A program made the translations under genes and the position numbers. Below, in pieces: positions 43,915 to 52,365 of a stretch of DNA of 64,000 nt (position 1 is the first letter of the stretch; every line of letters begins with the position of its first letter). The DNA lies in assembly GCA_905234625.1 (NCBI GenBank), contig CAJOIC010000002.1, forward strand, positions 1 through 64,000, given 5' to 3'. The notes below the pieces were generated by a model. The model had not been told where the DNA came from. It did not search any database and saw nothing but the letters and a program-made list of their open reading frames with translations. Source of the stretch: an uncultured Oscillospiraceae bacterium. GTDB taxonomy: Bacteria > Bacillota > Clostridia > Oscillospirales > Oscillospiraceae.

Positions 43915-44915
43915 GACTGCACCGCCTCCCGGACCCTCCGCACCCGCTCCATGAGCTGGGCGAACTGGGGCGGCGTCAGGGACTGAGCACCGTCGCACTG
44001 GGCGTGGAGCGGGTCGTTGTGGACCTCGATCATGAGACCGTCCGCGCCGCAGGCCGCCGCCGCCAGGGCCATGGAGGGTACGAGGTCGGCCCGGCCGGTG
44101 GCATGGCTGGGATCGACGATGACGGGCAGATGGGTCAGCTGCTTCAGCACCGGCACGGCGGAGAGGTCCAGGGTGTTCTTCGTATAGGTCTCAAAGGTGC
44201 GGATGCCCCGCTCGCAGAGGATGACGTTGGCGTTGCCTCCCGCCAGCAGGTATTCCGCGCTCATGAGGAGGTCGTTGATGGACCCGGCGAGGCCCCGGCG
44301 CAGGAGGATGGGCTTGTCCGTGTGTCCCAGGGCCCGGAGCATTTCATAGTTCTGCATGTTCCGGGAGCCCACCTGGACCACGTCCACCTCCGCCAGAAGG
44401 TCGAAATCCTTCATGTCCGCCAGCTCCACCACGATGGGAAGACCGGTGGCCTTTTTCGCCTCCAACAGATACTCCAGTCCCTCCGCGTGGATCACCTGGA
44501 GATCGTAAGGGGAGGTGCGGGGGCGGAAGGCGCTGCCCCGCAGGAGGGAGGCGCCGGCGTCCTTCACGGCCGCAGCCACGGCTGTGATCTGCTCCCGGCT
44601 CTCTACGGCGCGGGGACCGGCGATGACGGCGAAGCTCCCGCCGCCCACGGAGGCGCCGCCCACGGTGACGACGGTGTCCAGGGGGTGGAATTTCCGGTTC
44701 ACCTTTTTGAAGGGCTCGCTGACCCGCTTGACGGACTCCACGATGGCGAGGCTCTCCAGAAGCTCCACGTCGATATGGCCGGTATCGCCCACGAGGCCGA
44801 GGATGGTGTACTCCTTGCCCTCGGAGACGTGGACCTGGAGCCCCTGGCCCTCCAGCCAGGATATGAGGTGGTCGCGCTGTTCCTTGGTAGCGCTGCTTTT
44901 CAGAACTGTGATCAT
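43911..44915 (-). CDS. aroF: 3-deoxy-7-phosphoheptulonate synthase, type I-beta
   Basis: First enzyme of the shikimate pathway, condensing phosphoenolpyruvate and erythrose-4-phosphate. 334 residues from the ATG at 44915, 8 bases after AAGGAGA. An N-terminal ferredoxin-like regulatory domain (about 1-70) precedes the barrel: GPRAVESREQ (usual GPCAVES, here Arg for Cys), LLRGSAFRPRTSPYDLQ (usual GxFKPRTSPY), VGSRNMQNYEML, LLRRGLAGSINDLL and VDPSHATGRADLV. Two normally conserved positions (GPC to GPR, FKPRT to FRPRT) are altered and deserve attention. First gene of the operon, behind the leader attenuator; overlaps tyrA (ATGA). Confidence 0.93.
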   Translation of the reverse strand: MITVLKSSATKEQRDHLISWLEGQGLQVHVSEGKEYTILGLVGDTGHIDVELLESLAIVESVKRVSEPFKKVNRKFHPLDTVVTVGGASVGGGSFAVIAGPRAVESREQITAVAAAVKDAGASLLRGSAFRPRTSPYDLQVIHAEGLEYLLEAKKATGLPIVVELADMKDFDLLAEVDVVQVGSRNMQNYEMLRALGHTDKPILLRRGLAGSINDLLMSAEYLLAGGNANVILCERGIRTFETYTKNTLDLSAVPVLKQLTHLPVIVDPSHATGRADLVPSMALAAAACGADGLMIEVHNDPLHAQCDGAQSLTPPQFAQLMERVRRVREAVQS

Positions 44916-44935
44916 GGTGCGGTTCTCCTTGCTCG

Positions 44936-44971
44936 AAAAAAAGCCGTGCAGCGCGGATCGTGCTGCACGGC
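44936..44971 (-). terminator. Leader terminator (attenuator) of the aromatic operon
   Basis: On the minus strand GCCGTGCAGC (44971-44962) pairs with GCTGCACGGC (44952-44943), 10 bp, followed by seven T (44942-44936), only 20 bases before aroF. The 5' arm can instead pair with the upstream antiterminator strand. Confidence 0.9.
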
Positions 44972-45010
44972 GGATTGGGTACATGTGAGGGGCTTTGCGG
45001 CAACACAGAT
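44957..45010 (-). promoter_or_regulatory. Candidate antiterminator of the aromatic leader
   Basis: Bases 45010-45000 (ATCTGTGTTGC on the minus strand) can pair with 44966-44957 (GCAGCACGAT): ten pairs with one G-U and one bulge. This captures half of the terminator's 5' arm, so the two structures exclude each other. A separate 9-bp hairpin (45037-45029 with 45021-45013) spans the last Tyr/Phe codons and the stop codon of the leader peptide. Confidence 0.65.
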
Positions 45011-45015
45011 CGCTA

Positions 45016-45075
45016 TTACTTCGTTGTAAAGTAATAGGAATAGGTATAGGCGCTGCCGAAAGTCATGAAACGCAT
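45016..45075 (-). CDS. Aromatic operon leader peptide
   Basis: A 19-codon frame, MRFMTFGSAYTYSYYFTTK, with AAAGAGG 9 bases before its ATG and the operon promoter just upstream. Seven of 19 residues are aromatic: four Tyr (codons 10, 12, 14 and 15) and three Phe (3, 6 and 16), clustered next to the hairpin. This is the classic design of a ribosome-sensed attenuation peptide. A ribosome that reaches the stop (45016) would cover the antiterminator strand and favour termination. One that stalls at the Tyr codons would leave it free, allowing read-through into aroF. No T-box sequence is visible. Confidence 0.8.
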   Translation of the reverse strand: MRFMTFGSAYTYSYYFTTK

Positions 45076-45104
45076 GTGTGGATACCTCTTTAAATGATGA
45101 AAGT

Positions 45105-45133
45105 ATTATATGCCAACCGAAGAAAAATGTCAA
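45105..45133 (-). promoter_or_regulatory. Consensus promoter of the aromatic operon
   Basis: On the minus strand a perfect TTGACA (45133-45128), 17 bases and a perfect TATAAT (45110-45105). Transcription should start near 45098, giving a leader of about 183 bases before aroF. It begins only 5 bases after the stop of the upstream gene on the same strand. Confidence 0.92.
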
Positions 45134-45138
45134 CGGTT

Positions 45139-46752
45139 TTATTCCGATTCCAGGCGGTCGTTGTAGTTGCCCCAGAAATAATCCGCCAGGAAGCTGCCGA
45201 AGGACGACTTGGGAACGTATACCTTGAGACGGCCGGGGGTGTTGTCGAACAGGCCTGTGCCGGGAATGAGGATGTTCGCGCCGGCGTCGTTGTCGATGTG
45301 GATCTCTGTGAGCCTCGGCGCACCGTCAAAGGCGCTCTGCATGATCCGGCTGATGTTCGACTGGATGCGGATGACGCGCAGCTCGTCGCAGCCGTCAAAG
45401 GCGTTCTGCCCGATGGCCACAACCTTCTGACCGTCGATGAGCCAGGGGATCTCCAGCTCGGATAGGGCCTTGCCGTCGTCGTTGACGCCGGTGATCATGA
45501 GACCCTCGTTGAAGGCTTCATAGGTGAAGTACTGGGCGTCCCTGCTGGAGCCGACGGCCTCCGGTGTGGGAACGGGGGTGGGCTCCGGATCTGCTTCGGT
45601 CTCGGCGGCAGCGGCGTCGGACCCGTCGTTGGCGTCGGGCATCACACCGGGGACCATGCCGGGCGGCGGCAGCATACCGACATTGGCGCTGTTGCGTCCC
45701 TGGGGGAGGGGCATGGCGCCGGGGGCCATGCCGGGGGCCAGAGGCTCGCCGCTGACACCGGCGTTCTCCGCCACGGGCGGCGCGGGGATCTCGATGTTCA
45801 CGAGGGAGCCGTCGCCTATGAAGTCCTGCAGATCCTGGATGAGCCGGGCGGTGTGCTCGATGACGCCCCGGTCGGTGACGTGGTAGTTGGTGTCGTAAAA
45901 ATAGCCCGGAGCCATGATGTAGTCCGTGATATCGGAGATGATCTGGCAGTGGAAATTCTCCCGGATGAAGGTGGCGTAGGCCAGGATCCCGTCCAGATCC
46001 TGCTGGACGGCCAGGGCGTTCATGGGCGGCCAGGAGAAGAACACCTGCGCTCCCTGGCGCTCGCAGTAGTCGATGTAGTCGTTCACATAGTCGATGTAGT
46101 CCTGATCCACGATGTCCGGCGTCAGGTCCACCAGGACCTCCGTGTCATACCACTCGTCCATGATGGGCTGGGTCCGGGTGAAGATGATGTCGCCGTACTC
46201 GTCGAAGGAGTCGTGATCGTAGACGCCGTCGGGATTGGGCTTTCCGTAGAGATAAAACTGGAATTTCTTCTGTGCGTAGGTCCAGAAGCTGCCCAGCATC
46301 TCGCCCCAGTCATGGGGGCGGATCTTGAAGAGCATGGTGAAGTCGCTGTCGCAGCAGTTCCACATGCCCTCGCCGTTGAAGTACATGGACATGGTCTGGT
46401 GATCGGTCTCCGGCGCCAGGACGACGATGTCGCCCTCGTGGATATGGCCGCGGGTGAGGTCCATCATGATGGCGGTGCCGAGAGGACCGTACAGGCCGAA
46501 ATTCACGGCGGGGATGCCGAGATTCTGCTCTATCATGGGAGATTTGATGCCGAAGGCGACGCTGCTGCCGCCGATGATGACGATCTTGTTCTCGTCGTCA
46601 AAGCTGCGCAGACGGGCGTATTTGTCCGCCAGCTCACCCAGGTAGAGGTGGTCGAACTGGGAAGGGAGGATGAGCACCGAAGCGAATACGATGGTCATGC
46701 CCAGAAGCAGCGCGAGGCAGACGGCGACGATGGCTTTGAAGGTTTTGTTCAT
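45139..46752 (-). CDS. Extracellular SGNH/DltD-like protein with leucine-rich repeat tail
   Basis: A 537-residue exported protein with an N-terminal signal anchor (about 7-29). Residues about 55-320 form an SGNH/DltD-like domain: IIGGSSVAFGIKSPMIEQ (Ser of block I), NFGLYGPLGTAIMMDL, APETDH, and a late YDTNYHVTDRG with Asp/His. A linker rich in Pro, Gly and Met (about 335-395: GMAPGAMP, PPPGMVPGVMP) and PEPTPVPTPE leads to a BspA-type leucine-rich repeat (VVAIGQNAFDGCDELRVIRI). Last gene after MBOAT, in the position DltD or AlgX/AlgJ-type partners take; probably cooperates with the MBOAT in acyl or aminoacyl transfer (inference). Confidence 0.82.
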   Translation of the reverse strand: MNKTFKAIVAVCLALLLGMTIVFASVLILPSQFDHLYLGELADKYARLRSFDDENKIVIIGGSSVAFGIKSPMIEQNLGIPAVNFGLYGPLGTAIMMDLTRGHIHEGDIVVLAPETDHQTMSMYFNGEGMWNCCDSDFTMLFKIRPHDWGEMLGSFWTYAQKKFQFYLYGKPNPDGVYDHDSFDEYGDIIFTRTQPIMDEWYDTEVLVDLTPDIVDQDYIDYVNDYIDYCERQGAQVFFSWPPMNALAVQQDLDGILAYATFIRENFHCQIISDITDYIMAPGYFYDTNYHVTDRGVIEHTARLIQDLQDFIGDGSLVNIEIPAPPVAENAGVSGEPLAPGMAPGAMPLPQGRNSANVGMLPPPGMVPGVMPDANDGSDAAAAETEADPEPTPVPTPEAVGSSRDAQYFTYEAFNEGLMITGVNDDGKALSELEIPWLIDGQKVVAIGQNAFDGCDELRVIRIQSNISRIMQSAFDGAPRLTEIHIDNDAGANILIPGTGLFDNTPGRLKVYVPKSSFGSFLADYFWGNYNDRLESE

Positions 46753-46764
46753 GACCGCGCCTCC

Positions 46765-48279
46765 TCAGAATTGGAAATAGATGAAAGCCGCGGCACCGTC
46801 GCCGGCCATGAGCATGAACCAGGAGACGATGATCGCTATGAGCAGGAAGCCCGCGGTCTCGGTTTTGAGGAGCGTGCCGCCGCCGGGAAGGCTGCGCATG
46901 GGCCAGCCCTGGACCAGCAGCCGGTCTACGAAGCTCATGGAGACGATGCTGAAGAACACCGTGATGAGGCCGGTCTCGTCGATCTGGAGGATGTCCAAAA
47001 GATCGATGAAGCGCCAGTTGGTGAAGAGATTATTCAGCAGTATGCCAAGATCGGCCACGGAATTTGCCCGGAAGAAGATAAGGGCGAAGACCCCGAGCCA
47101 GAACACGATGAAGATCTGCCAGGCGTGCCAGAGCTTCGACTCCCTGTCGATGCGGAGCTTGGCGCAGAGATCCTCCCGGCTCTTTTCCGTGAGCTTTCCG
47201 ATGATCTGATACACGCCGTGGATGCAGCCCCAGAGGACGAAGGTCCAGGCCGCTCCGTGCCATAGGCCGGAGAGGAAGAAGGTCACGAACAGCGCCACGA
47301 ACTGGGGCAGCATGACCCCGATGCGGCGGTTGTTGTATTTCTTGCCCAGCTTCCTGGCCCAGCGGGAGAGCTTCTTGTTGGTGGCCAGGGGGTAGAACAC
47401 GTAATCCTGGAACCAGCTGGTCAGGCTGATATGCCAGCGGGTCCAGAACTCGGAGATGCTCCGGGACATGTAGGGCAGGTTGAAGTTCTGCATAAGGCGG
47501 ATGCCCATGATCCGTGCGCAGCCCACGGCGATGTCCGTGTAGCCGGAGAAGTCGCAGTACACCTGGAAGGTGAACATGACGGTGGCGAGGATGATGGCGG
47601 GGGCTGTGGCGTGCTCGGGATTCGAATAGACGGCCACCACGTATGTAGCCAGCTGGTCTGCGATGACGACCTTCTTAAAGAAGCCCGCCAGGACGATCTT
47701 GAGGCCCTCCCGGAGATCGTCGGCGCTGAACCGGTGCTCCGCCTTCAGCTGGGGCAGGAGGTTCTGGGGCCGCTCGATGGGTCCGGCCACCAGCTGGGGG
47801 AAGAAGGAGACGAACAGGGCATAGTACCCGAAATGCCGCTCCGGCTCGATGGTCCCGCGATACACGTCGATGACATAGGACAGGGTCTGGAACGTGTAGA
47901 AGGAGATGCCAACGGGCAGGATGAGGTCCAGCAGGTGATCCTCCACCGGCAGCCGGAACAGGCGCAGAAGGCCCGTTACGCTGGAGGAGAGGAAGTTGAA
48001 GTACTTGTAGAAGAACAGGACCCCGAGGCAGGCAACGACGGTCACGATCATATACGCCTTGCGGGCGTTCTTGCTATCGGTCCCCGCCATGAGCCGTCCC
48101 GAGGCATAGGATACCGCAGTTGTGAAGGCGATGAGGAACACCAGGTTCGGGTTCCAGCTCATATAGAAATAGTAGCTGGCCGCCAGGAGCATGATCCAGC
48201 GGTACTTCGTGGGGATCACGAAGTGCAGGATCGCCACGATGGGGAAGAAAATGAGATACTGCAGGGAGTTGAATGTCAT
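46765..48279 (-). CDS. MBOAT-family O-acyltransferase (DltB/AlgI-like)
   Basis: A 504-residue protein with about eleven membrane helices. The family start FNSLQYLIFFPIVAILHF, the LPVGISFYTFQTLSYVIDVYRG segment and the catalytic FLSGLWHGAAWTFVLWG with its invariant His are all present. DltB/AlgI-type MBOATs carry an acyl or D-alanyl group across the membrane from a cytoplasmic carrier to an extracellular polymer or SGNH partner. Here a carrier protein and adenylation enzyme are encoded on the divergent operon and an SGNH partner lies directly downstream, so a Dlt-like pathway is likely. It overlaps the small membrane gene by 4 bases. Confidence 0.93.
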   Translation of the reverse strand: MTFNSLQYLIFFPIVAILHFVIPTKYRWIMLLAASYYFYMSWNPNLVFLIAFTTAVSYASGRLMAGTDSKNARKAYMIVTVVACLGVLFFYKYFNFLSSSVTGLLRLFRLPVEDHLLDLILPVGISFYTFQTLSYVIDVYRGTIEPERHFGYYALFVSFFPQLVAGPIERPQNLLPQLKAEHRFSADDLREGLKIVLAGFFKKVVIADQLATYVVAVYSNPEHATAPAIILATVMFTFQVYCDFSGYTDIAVGCARIMGIRLMQNFNLPYMSRSISEFWTRWHISLTSWFQDYVFYPLATNKKLSRWARKLGKKYNNRRIGVMLPQFVALFVTFFLSGLWHGAAWTFVLWGCIHGVYQIIGKLTEKSREDLCAKLRIDRESKLWHAWQIFIVFWLGVFALIFFRANSVADLGILLNNLFTNWRFIDLLDILQIDETGLITVFFSIVSMSFVDRLLVQGWPMRSLPGGGTLLKTETAGFLLIAIIVSWFMLMAGDGAAAFIYFQF

Positions 48280-48512
48280 TTCCGTCTTCCTCCGAAGCTG
48301 AATATGAGGCCGAACACCGCGGAGAGAAGGCAGAACAGGAGCACGTCCTGGGAGGGGATGTTCAGGAAAAACAGGATGGGCAGCGCCGCCGCCAGCCAGA
48401 CGAGGAGCAGAGCGCCGACCGTCCTGCGCAGGGGACGGATGAGATAACCGAGGCCCTGGAGCACGCCGGACACGCCGGACAGGATCAGGGTCGTCACGAG
48501 TTCTTTAGACAT
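48276..48512 (-). CDS. Small hydrophobic membrane protein
   Basis: A 78-residue protein with two predicted helices (about 5-25, amphipathic, and 33-72, long or double) and a basic end GGRRK. Nothing resembles a known family. It sits directly before the MBOAT gene with an ATGA overlap, in the position where small DltX-like or FtsL-like partners occur in Dlt operons, although DltX is a single-helix peptide. A partner or stabiliser of the MBOAT channel is possible (inference). Confidence 0.75.
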   Translation of the reverse strand: MSKELVTTLILSGVSGVLQGLGYLIRPLRRTVGALLLVWLAAALPILFFLNIPSQDVLLFCLLSAVFGLIFSFGGRRK

Positions 48513-48548
48513 AGGGGACCTCCAGGGGATTCGAGGGTATTGCGGGGA

Positions 48549-50480
48549 TCACTCCCCGTCGGTCTCGCCGCCGGCGTCCTTGGGCGCCTGGAAATCCGGC
48601 GAGGCAAAGTAGGCGTTCAGATCCCGGGCCAGCAGGGCGGTGTATTCCGCCCGGGCGGGGGATGCCAGGTGGTAGTCGTCATCGAAGAAAACGGCGGGGT
48701 CCAGGATGTTCTCCTGGAGATCGCTGATGACGGTGACGTTCAGGTTCTCGTCCAGATACCGCTCGAAATCCTCCATGGCCTCGTCGGTCTGATAGGAGTA
48801 GAGGGAGTTGCGGTTCAGAGGGGTGAACGCCAGGGCATAGTCCACGCCCATCTGATCCAGCTTCCAGTATTGGACGTTCGAATAATAGACCATGAAATCG
48901 TAGAGGAAATTATCGCCGAAGTAGATGCTGCGGTTCTTCCAGAAGGTGTCGGAGCCGTTGGGTTTCGTGACGACGGTGAGGGTGCCCCGGTCGTCGTAGT
49001 AGCCGGTGGTCCCTGCCAGGGAGGACACATAGTCCTCGTAGGTGGTCTCCGATTCGCTCCGCCGATGGTTGAGATAGTCGTGGAAGCAGTCGAACAGCTT
49101 CACGAATTTGCCCGCCCGAACCCAGGAGAAGGCGTTATAGCAGCTCTCGAAGGAACGGAAGGTCTCCCAGGTGCACTGGACGCCGCCCATCTGCCAGAAG
49201 CTGTATTCGATGATCTGCAGGAGGAAATCCCCCTCGTTCATGAAGCGCATGGCCCACTCGCTGGTCATGTTGAAGAGGTTCGCGCCGTTGGAACCGCAGT
49301 TGAGGACGAGGTAATCCCGGTCCAGCAGGGACTCCAGCTGTCGGGCGTCCACGGAGTAGGCCGTGGAGGAGCCGCCCAGGATGATCATCTTCGGACGGTC
49401 CGAGTCCTTGTAGTAGTTCATGAGCTCGATCTTCTTCGTGTGGTTGTTGAACCAGTTGGTGTAGTGCGGGTTTGTGGCCGCGGAGAAGAAGACGGTGTAC
49501 AGCGCCGCGTCGTTTTCAAAGGAGGCGTCGGAGACATACTCCAGGGAGTCGAACAGCACCAGAGCGGCCAGATTCTCCATCTCGCTGCAGGAATAGTCGG
49601 AGATGACCTTCATGGTCTTGGGGAAGACGATGCTGGTGATGTCGGCGTTGCCGGAGAGAGCGCCGGCGGTGACGCCTACCACGGGCTCATTCTCATAGGA
49701 ATCCGGGATGACGAGCATCTCCGCGTCGCCGGTATAGCCCGTGACGGACCAGCCGTGGTAGGTGGTGTTGTATTCAAAGGTGAAGTCCTTGACGGGGCAC
49801 TGCTCCCGCCAGACGCACCAGAGCTCGACGACGTGGTCGGTGTCCTCAAAGGCTTTGCCGCCCAGGTTATAGAAGGTGCCGGATTCGTCCGGCTCGGTGT
49901 TGTAGCCCACCAGGGTGTAGCCCTCGCGCTCAAAGTAGCCCATATCGGCGGGGGTGTTGGGGTAGAGGAAGTAGGCCAGGGAGAAGTCGTCCCAGTAGAT
50001 CTCGCCCTCCTCCGTCTCCCGGGCTGCCGCCTCCAGGGCCTCCGCCGTGGCGTCCGCCTCCCGCAGGGCCCTGCCGCCGTTGGCATGGTAGCGCACCAGC
50101 ACGGAATCGGTGCCACGGAAGTTCGCGTAGAGGGTGGTGTCGGACAGGAGGAAGAAGTCGAAATCCTTGTCATAGCTCAGCACCATGCCACCGTCCGCCA
50201 GCGTGCCGCCGATGGTCCAGCAGTAGAAGGAGCTGCCCTCCGCGGGCAGGGCGTGGGCGGTGAGGGGGGTGCCGGAGGCGTGCTTTCCCGTGCCGCCGTC
50301 AGCGGTAACGCTGCCCTCCCGGCCGTCATACACCAGGGAGAACTCGTAGATGACGGACTCGTCGATCACGGGGTCACCGTCCCGGGCGACGCCATCCACC
50401 CGCAGAGATATGTTCTCGCAGGCGACGAGGACCGCCAGCGCCAAAGCGCAGATCAAAAGGATCAGGATCGTTTTCTTCAT
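48549..50480 (-). CDS. Lipoprotein with InlB-like, leucine-rich and SGNH-like regions (paralogue 2)
   Basis: A 643-residue lipoprotein from the ATG at 50480; signal peptide with lipobox LVAC (Cys21). Order: two InlB/Listeria-Bacteroides-type beta repeats (about 40-210: SVLVRYHANGG, YTLVGYNTEPDESGTFYN, ELWCVWRE), a BspA-like repeat (about 225-300: ITSIVFPKTMKVI), then an SGNH-like domain (about 305-625: MIILGGSSTAYSVDARQLE, LNCGSNGANLFNM, and DDDYHLASPARAEYT with Asp/His). Close in order and sequence to the next gene upstream, so a tandem duplicate. It may act on the surface polymer with the MBOAT. Confidence 0.85.
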   Translation of the reverse strand: MKKTILILLICALALAVLVACENISLRVDGVARDGDPVIDESVIYEFSLVYDGREGSVTADGGTGKHASGTPLTAHALPAEGSSFYCWTIGGTLADGGMVLSYDKDFDFFLLSDTTLYANFRGTDSVLVRYHANGGRALREADATAEALEAAARETEEGEIYWDDFSLAYFLYPNTPADMGYFEREGYTLVGYNTEPDESGTFYNLGGKAFEDTDHVVELWCVWREQCPVKDFTFEYNTTYHGWSVTGYTGDAEMLVIPDSYENEPVVGVTAGALSGNADITSIVFPKTMKVISDYSCSEMENLAALVLFDSLEYVSDASFENDAALYTVFFSAATNPHYTNWFNNHTKKIELMNYYKDSDRPKMIILGGSSTAYSVDARQLESLLDRDYLVLNCGSNGANLFNMTSEWAMRFMNEGDFLLQIIEYSFWQMGGVQCTWETFRSFESCYNAFSWVRAGKFVKLFDCFHDYLNHRRSESETTYEDYVSSLAGTTGYYDDRGTLTVVTKPNGSDTFWKNRSIYFGDNFLYDFMVYYSNVQYWKLDQMGVDYALAFTPLNRNSLYSYQTDEAMEDFERYLDENLNVTVISDLQENILDPAVFFDDDYHLASPARAEYTALLARDLNAYFASPDFQAPKDAGGETDGE

Positions 50481-50521
50481 GCTTTCTCTACCTCCCGATG
50501 GACTCCCGCCAGAGCCTTGGG

Positions 50522-52321
50522 TCAATCCAGCGTTTCAAAATATGCGTTCAGTTCCCCGGCCAGACGCTCGGTATACTCCGCCCGGGCGGGGGAGGCCAGA
50601 TGATAGTCGTCGTCGTAGAAGACGGTGGGATCGTAAATGTTGTCCTGCAGGTCGCTTATGATGGTGATGTCGAGATTCTCCGCGAGATACCGCTCGAAAT
50701 CCTCCATCTCCCCGTCAGTCTGCTCGGGGTAGAGGGAGTTGCGGTTGAGGGGCGTGTAGGACATGGCGTAGTCGATGCCCATGTCCGCCAGGGATGCGTA
50801 ATCGGCGTTCAGGTTGTCCACCATGTAGTCGTACAGCCAGTAGTCGCAGAAGTATATGCTCCGGCCCTGCCAGAAATCGGGAGAGCCGTTGGGATAAGTG
50901 GTGATGGTGAGGGTGCCCTGGTCGTCATAATAACCCGTGGGCGCCAGGGAGGCGTAATGGTCCTCATAGGTCAGTTCGGGCAGGGCCTTGCGGGCGTCCA
51001 GGAATTCCTTGAAGCAGTCGTAGAAATAGAGATAATCGCTCATGGGGACCCAGGAGAAGACGTTGTAGCACCCCTCGAAGGAGCGGAACGTCTCCCAGGC
51101 GCACTGGATGCCGCCCATCTGCCAGGCGCTGTATTCGATAATCTGGAGAAGGAAATCCCCCTCGTCCATGAAGTGCTCAGCCCAGCGGCAGGTCATGTTG
51201 AAGAGGTTCGCGCCGTTGGTGCCGCAGTTCAGGACCACATATTCCCGGCCGAGCAGGGACTGGAGCTGCTGCGCGTCCACCGCGTAGGCTGTGGAGGAGC
51301 CCCCCAGGATGACCAGCATGGGGCGCTCGTCGTCCGTCCAGTAGCGCATGAGCTCCACCTTTTTGCTGTGGTTGTTGAACCAGTTGGAGTAGTGGGGCGC
51401 CGTGGCCGCGCAGATGTTCACGGTGTCGAGGGCGGTATCCCCCTGGAAAGCGGCGTCCGCGATATAGTCGAGGGAGTCGAAGAAGGTGACCTCCCGAAGG
51501 CTCGTCATATCGGAGCAGGAACCGTCTGCGATGAACTTCAGGGTGGAGGGGAAGACGATGGACTCCACGGAGCCGTTCCCGGCGAAGGCGTCCGCCGCCA
51601 CGCCGATCACGGGATCGCCGTTCCAGGCGCCGGGGATGCTCACCTCCGGGTCGGAGCCGTAATAGGCGTCCACGATCCAGCCGCCGTAGATGGCGCTGTA
51701 TCCGAAGCTGAAATCGTCGGCGGGGGACTGCTCCCTCCAGACGCACCAGAGCTCGATGACGGCGTCGGTATCCTCGAAGAGCTTCCAGCCGGGGGCATAA
51801 GTCTCGCCGGAGCCGTCCGGCTCGGTGTTGTAGCCCACCAGGGTGTAGCCATCCCGCAGGAATACGCCGGTGTCGGCCAGAGCATTGGGGTAGAGGTAGT
51901 AGGCCAGGGAGAACTCGTTCCACAGGTCGCCGCCCTCCGCCTCGTCGGAGACGATCTCGCCGCCGTTGGCGTGATAGAGCACGAGGGCGGAATCGCCGTC
52001 CCGGAAGTTGGGATAGAGCCAGGTCTCCTGGGTCAGGATAAAGGTGTAGTCCGGGTCGTAGCTCACCAGGATGCCGCCGTCCTCCAGGGTGCCGCCGGAG
52101 GACCAGGCGTAGAACGCCTTGCCGTCCGCGGGCTGCGCGTGTACCTCGATCTCCGTCCCGGCGTCATAATAGCCGTGGGTGCTGGAGCTGTATGCGTTGC
52201 CGTCGCGGCCGGCATTCACGATGCCGAAGGCGACGCCGTCCGCAGGCGTCCGGGTCGCTCCGCAGGCGCACAGGGTGAGGGCGGTCAAGACGAGCAGCAG
52301 GATGAGGATCGTTTTTTTCAA
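50522..52321 (-). CDS. Lipoprotein with InlB-like, leucine-rich and SGNH-like regions (paralogue 1)
   Basis: A 599-residue lipoprotein starting with TTG at 52321, with GGGAGG about 11 bases upstream; lipobox LCAC (Cys20). Domain order equals that of its downstream paralogue: beta repeats (VLYHANGGEIV, YTLVGYNTEPDGSGETY), a leucine-rich repeat (VESIVFPSTLKFI), and an SGNH-like region with VILGGSSTAYAVDAQQLQ and DDDYHLASPARAEYT. The two differ mostly in the N-terminal third. First gene of the operon that ends at the SGNH/LRR protein. The catalytic Ser, Asp and His positions are kept in both copies. Confidence 0.85.
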   Translation of the reverse strand: MKKTILILLLVLTALTLCACGATRTPADGVAFGIVNAGRDGNAYSSSTHGYYDAGTEIEVHAQPADGKAFYAWSSGGTLEDGGILVSYDPDYTFILTQETWLYPNFRDGDSALVLYHANGGEIVSDEAEGGDLWNEFSLAYYLYPNALADTGVFLRDGYTLVGYNTEPDGSGETYAPGWKLFEDTDAVIELWCVWREQSPADDFSFGYSAIYGGWIVDAYYGSDPEVSIPGAWNGDPVIGVAADAFAGNGSVESIVFPSTLKFIADGSCSDMTSLREVTFFDSLDYIADAAFQGDTALDTVNICAATAPHYSNWFNNHSKKVELMRYWTDDERPMLVILGGSSTAYAVDAQQLQSLLGREYVVLNCGTNGANLFNMTCRWAEHFMDEGDFLLQIIEYSAWQMGGIQCAWETFRSFEGCYNVFSWVPMSDYLYFYDCFKEFLDARKALPELTYEDHYASLAPTGYYDDQGTLTITTYPNGSPDFWQGRSIYFCDYWLYDYMVDNLNADYASLADMGIDYAMSYTPLNRNSLYPEQTDGEMEDFERYLAENLDITIISDLQDNIYDPTVFYDDDYHLASPARAEYTERLAGELNAYFETLD

Positions 52322-52365
52322 GGCTGTTTATACCTCCCGGCGGGACCGTTCGCGTCGGGACCGCC

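Noticed and set aside
44915-45100. T-box riboswitch upstream of aroF
   Set aside because: No T-box sequence (TGG-ACC core) precedes the terminator; the short Tyr/Phe-rich peptide explains the leader better.
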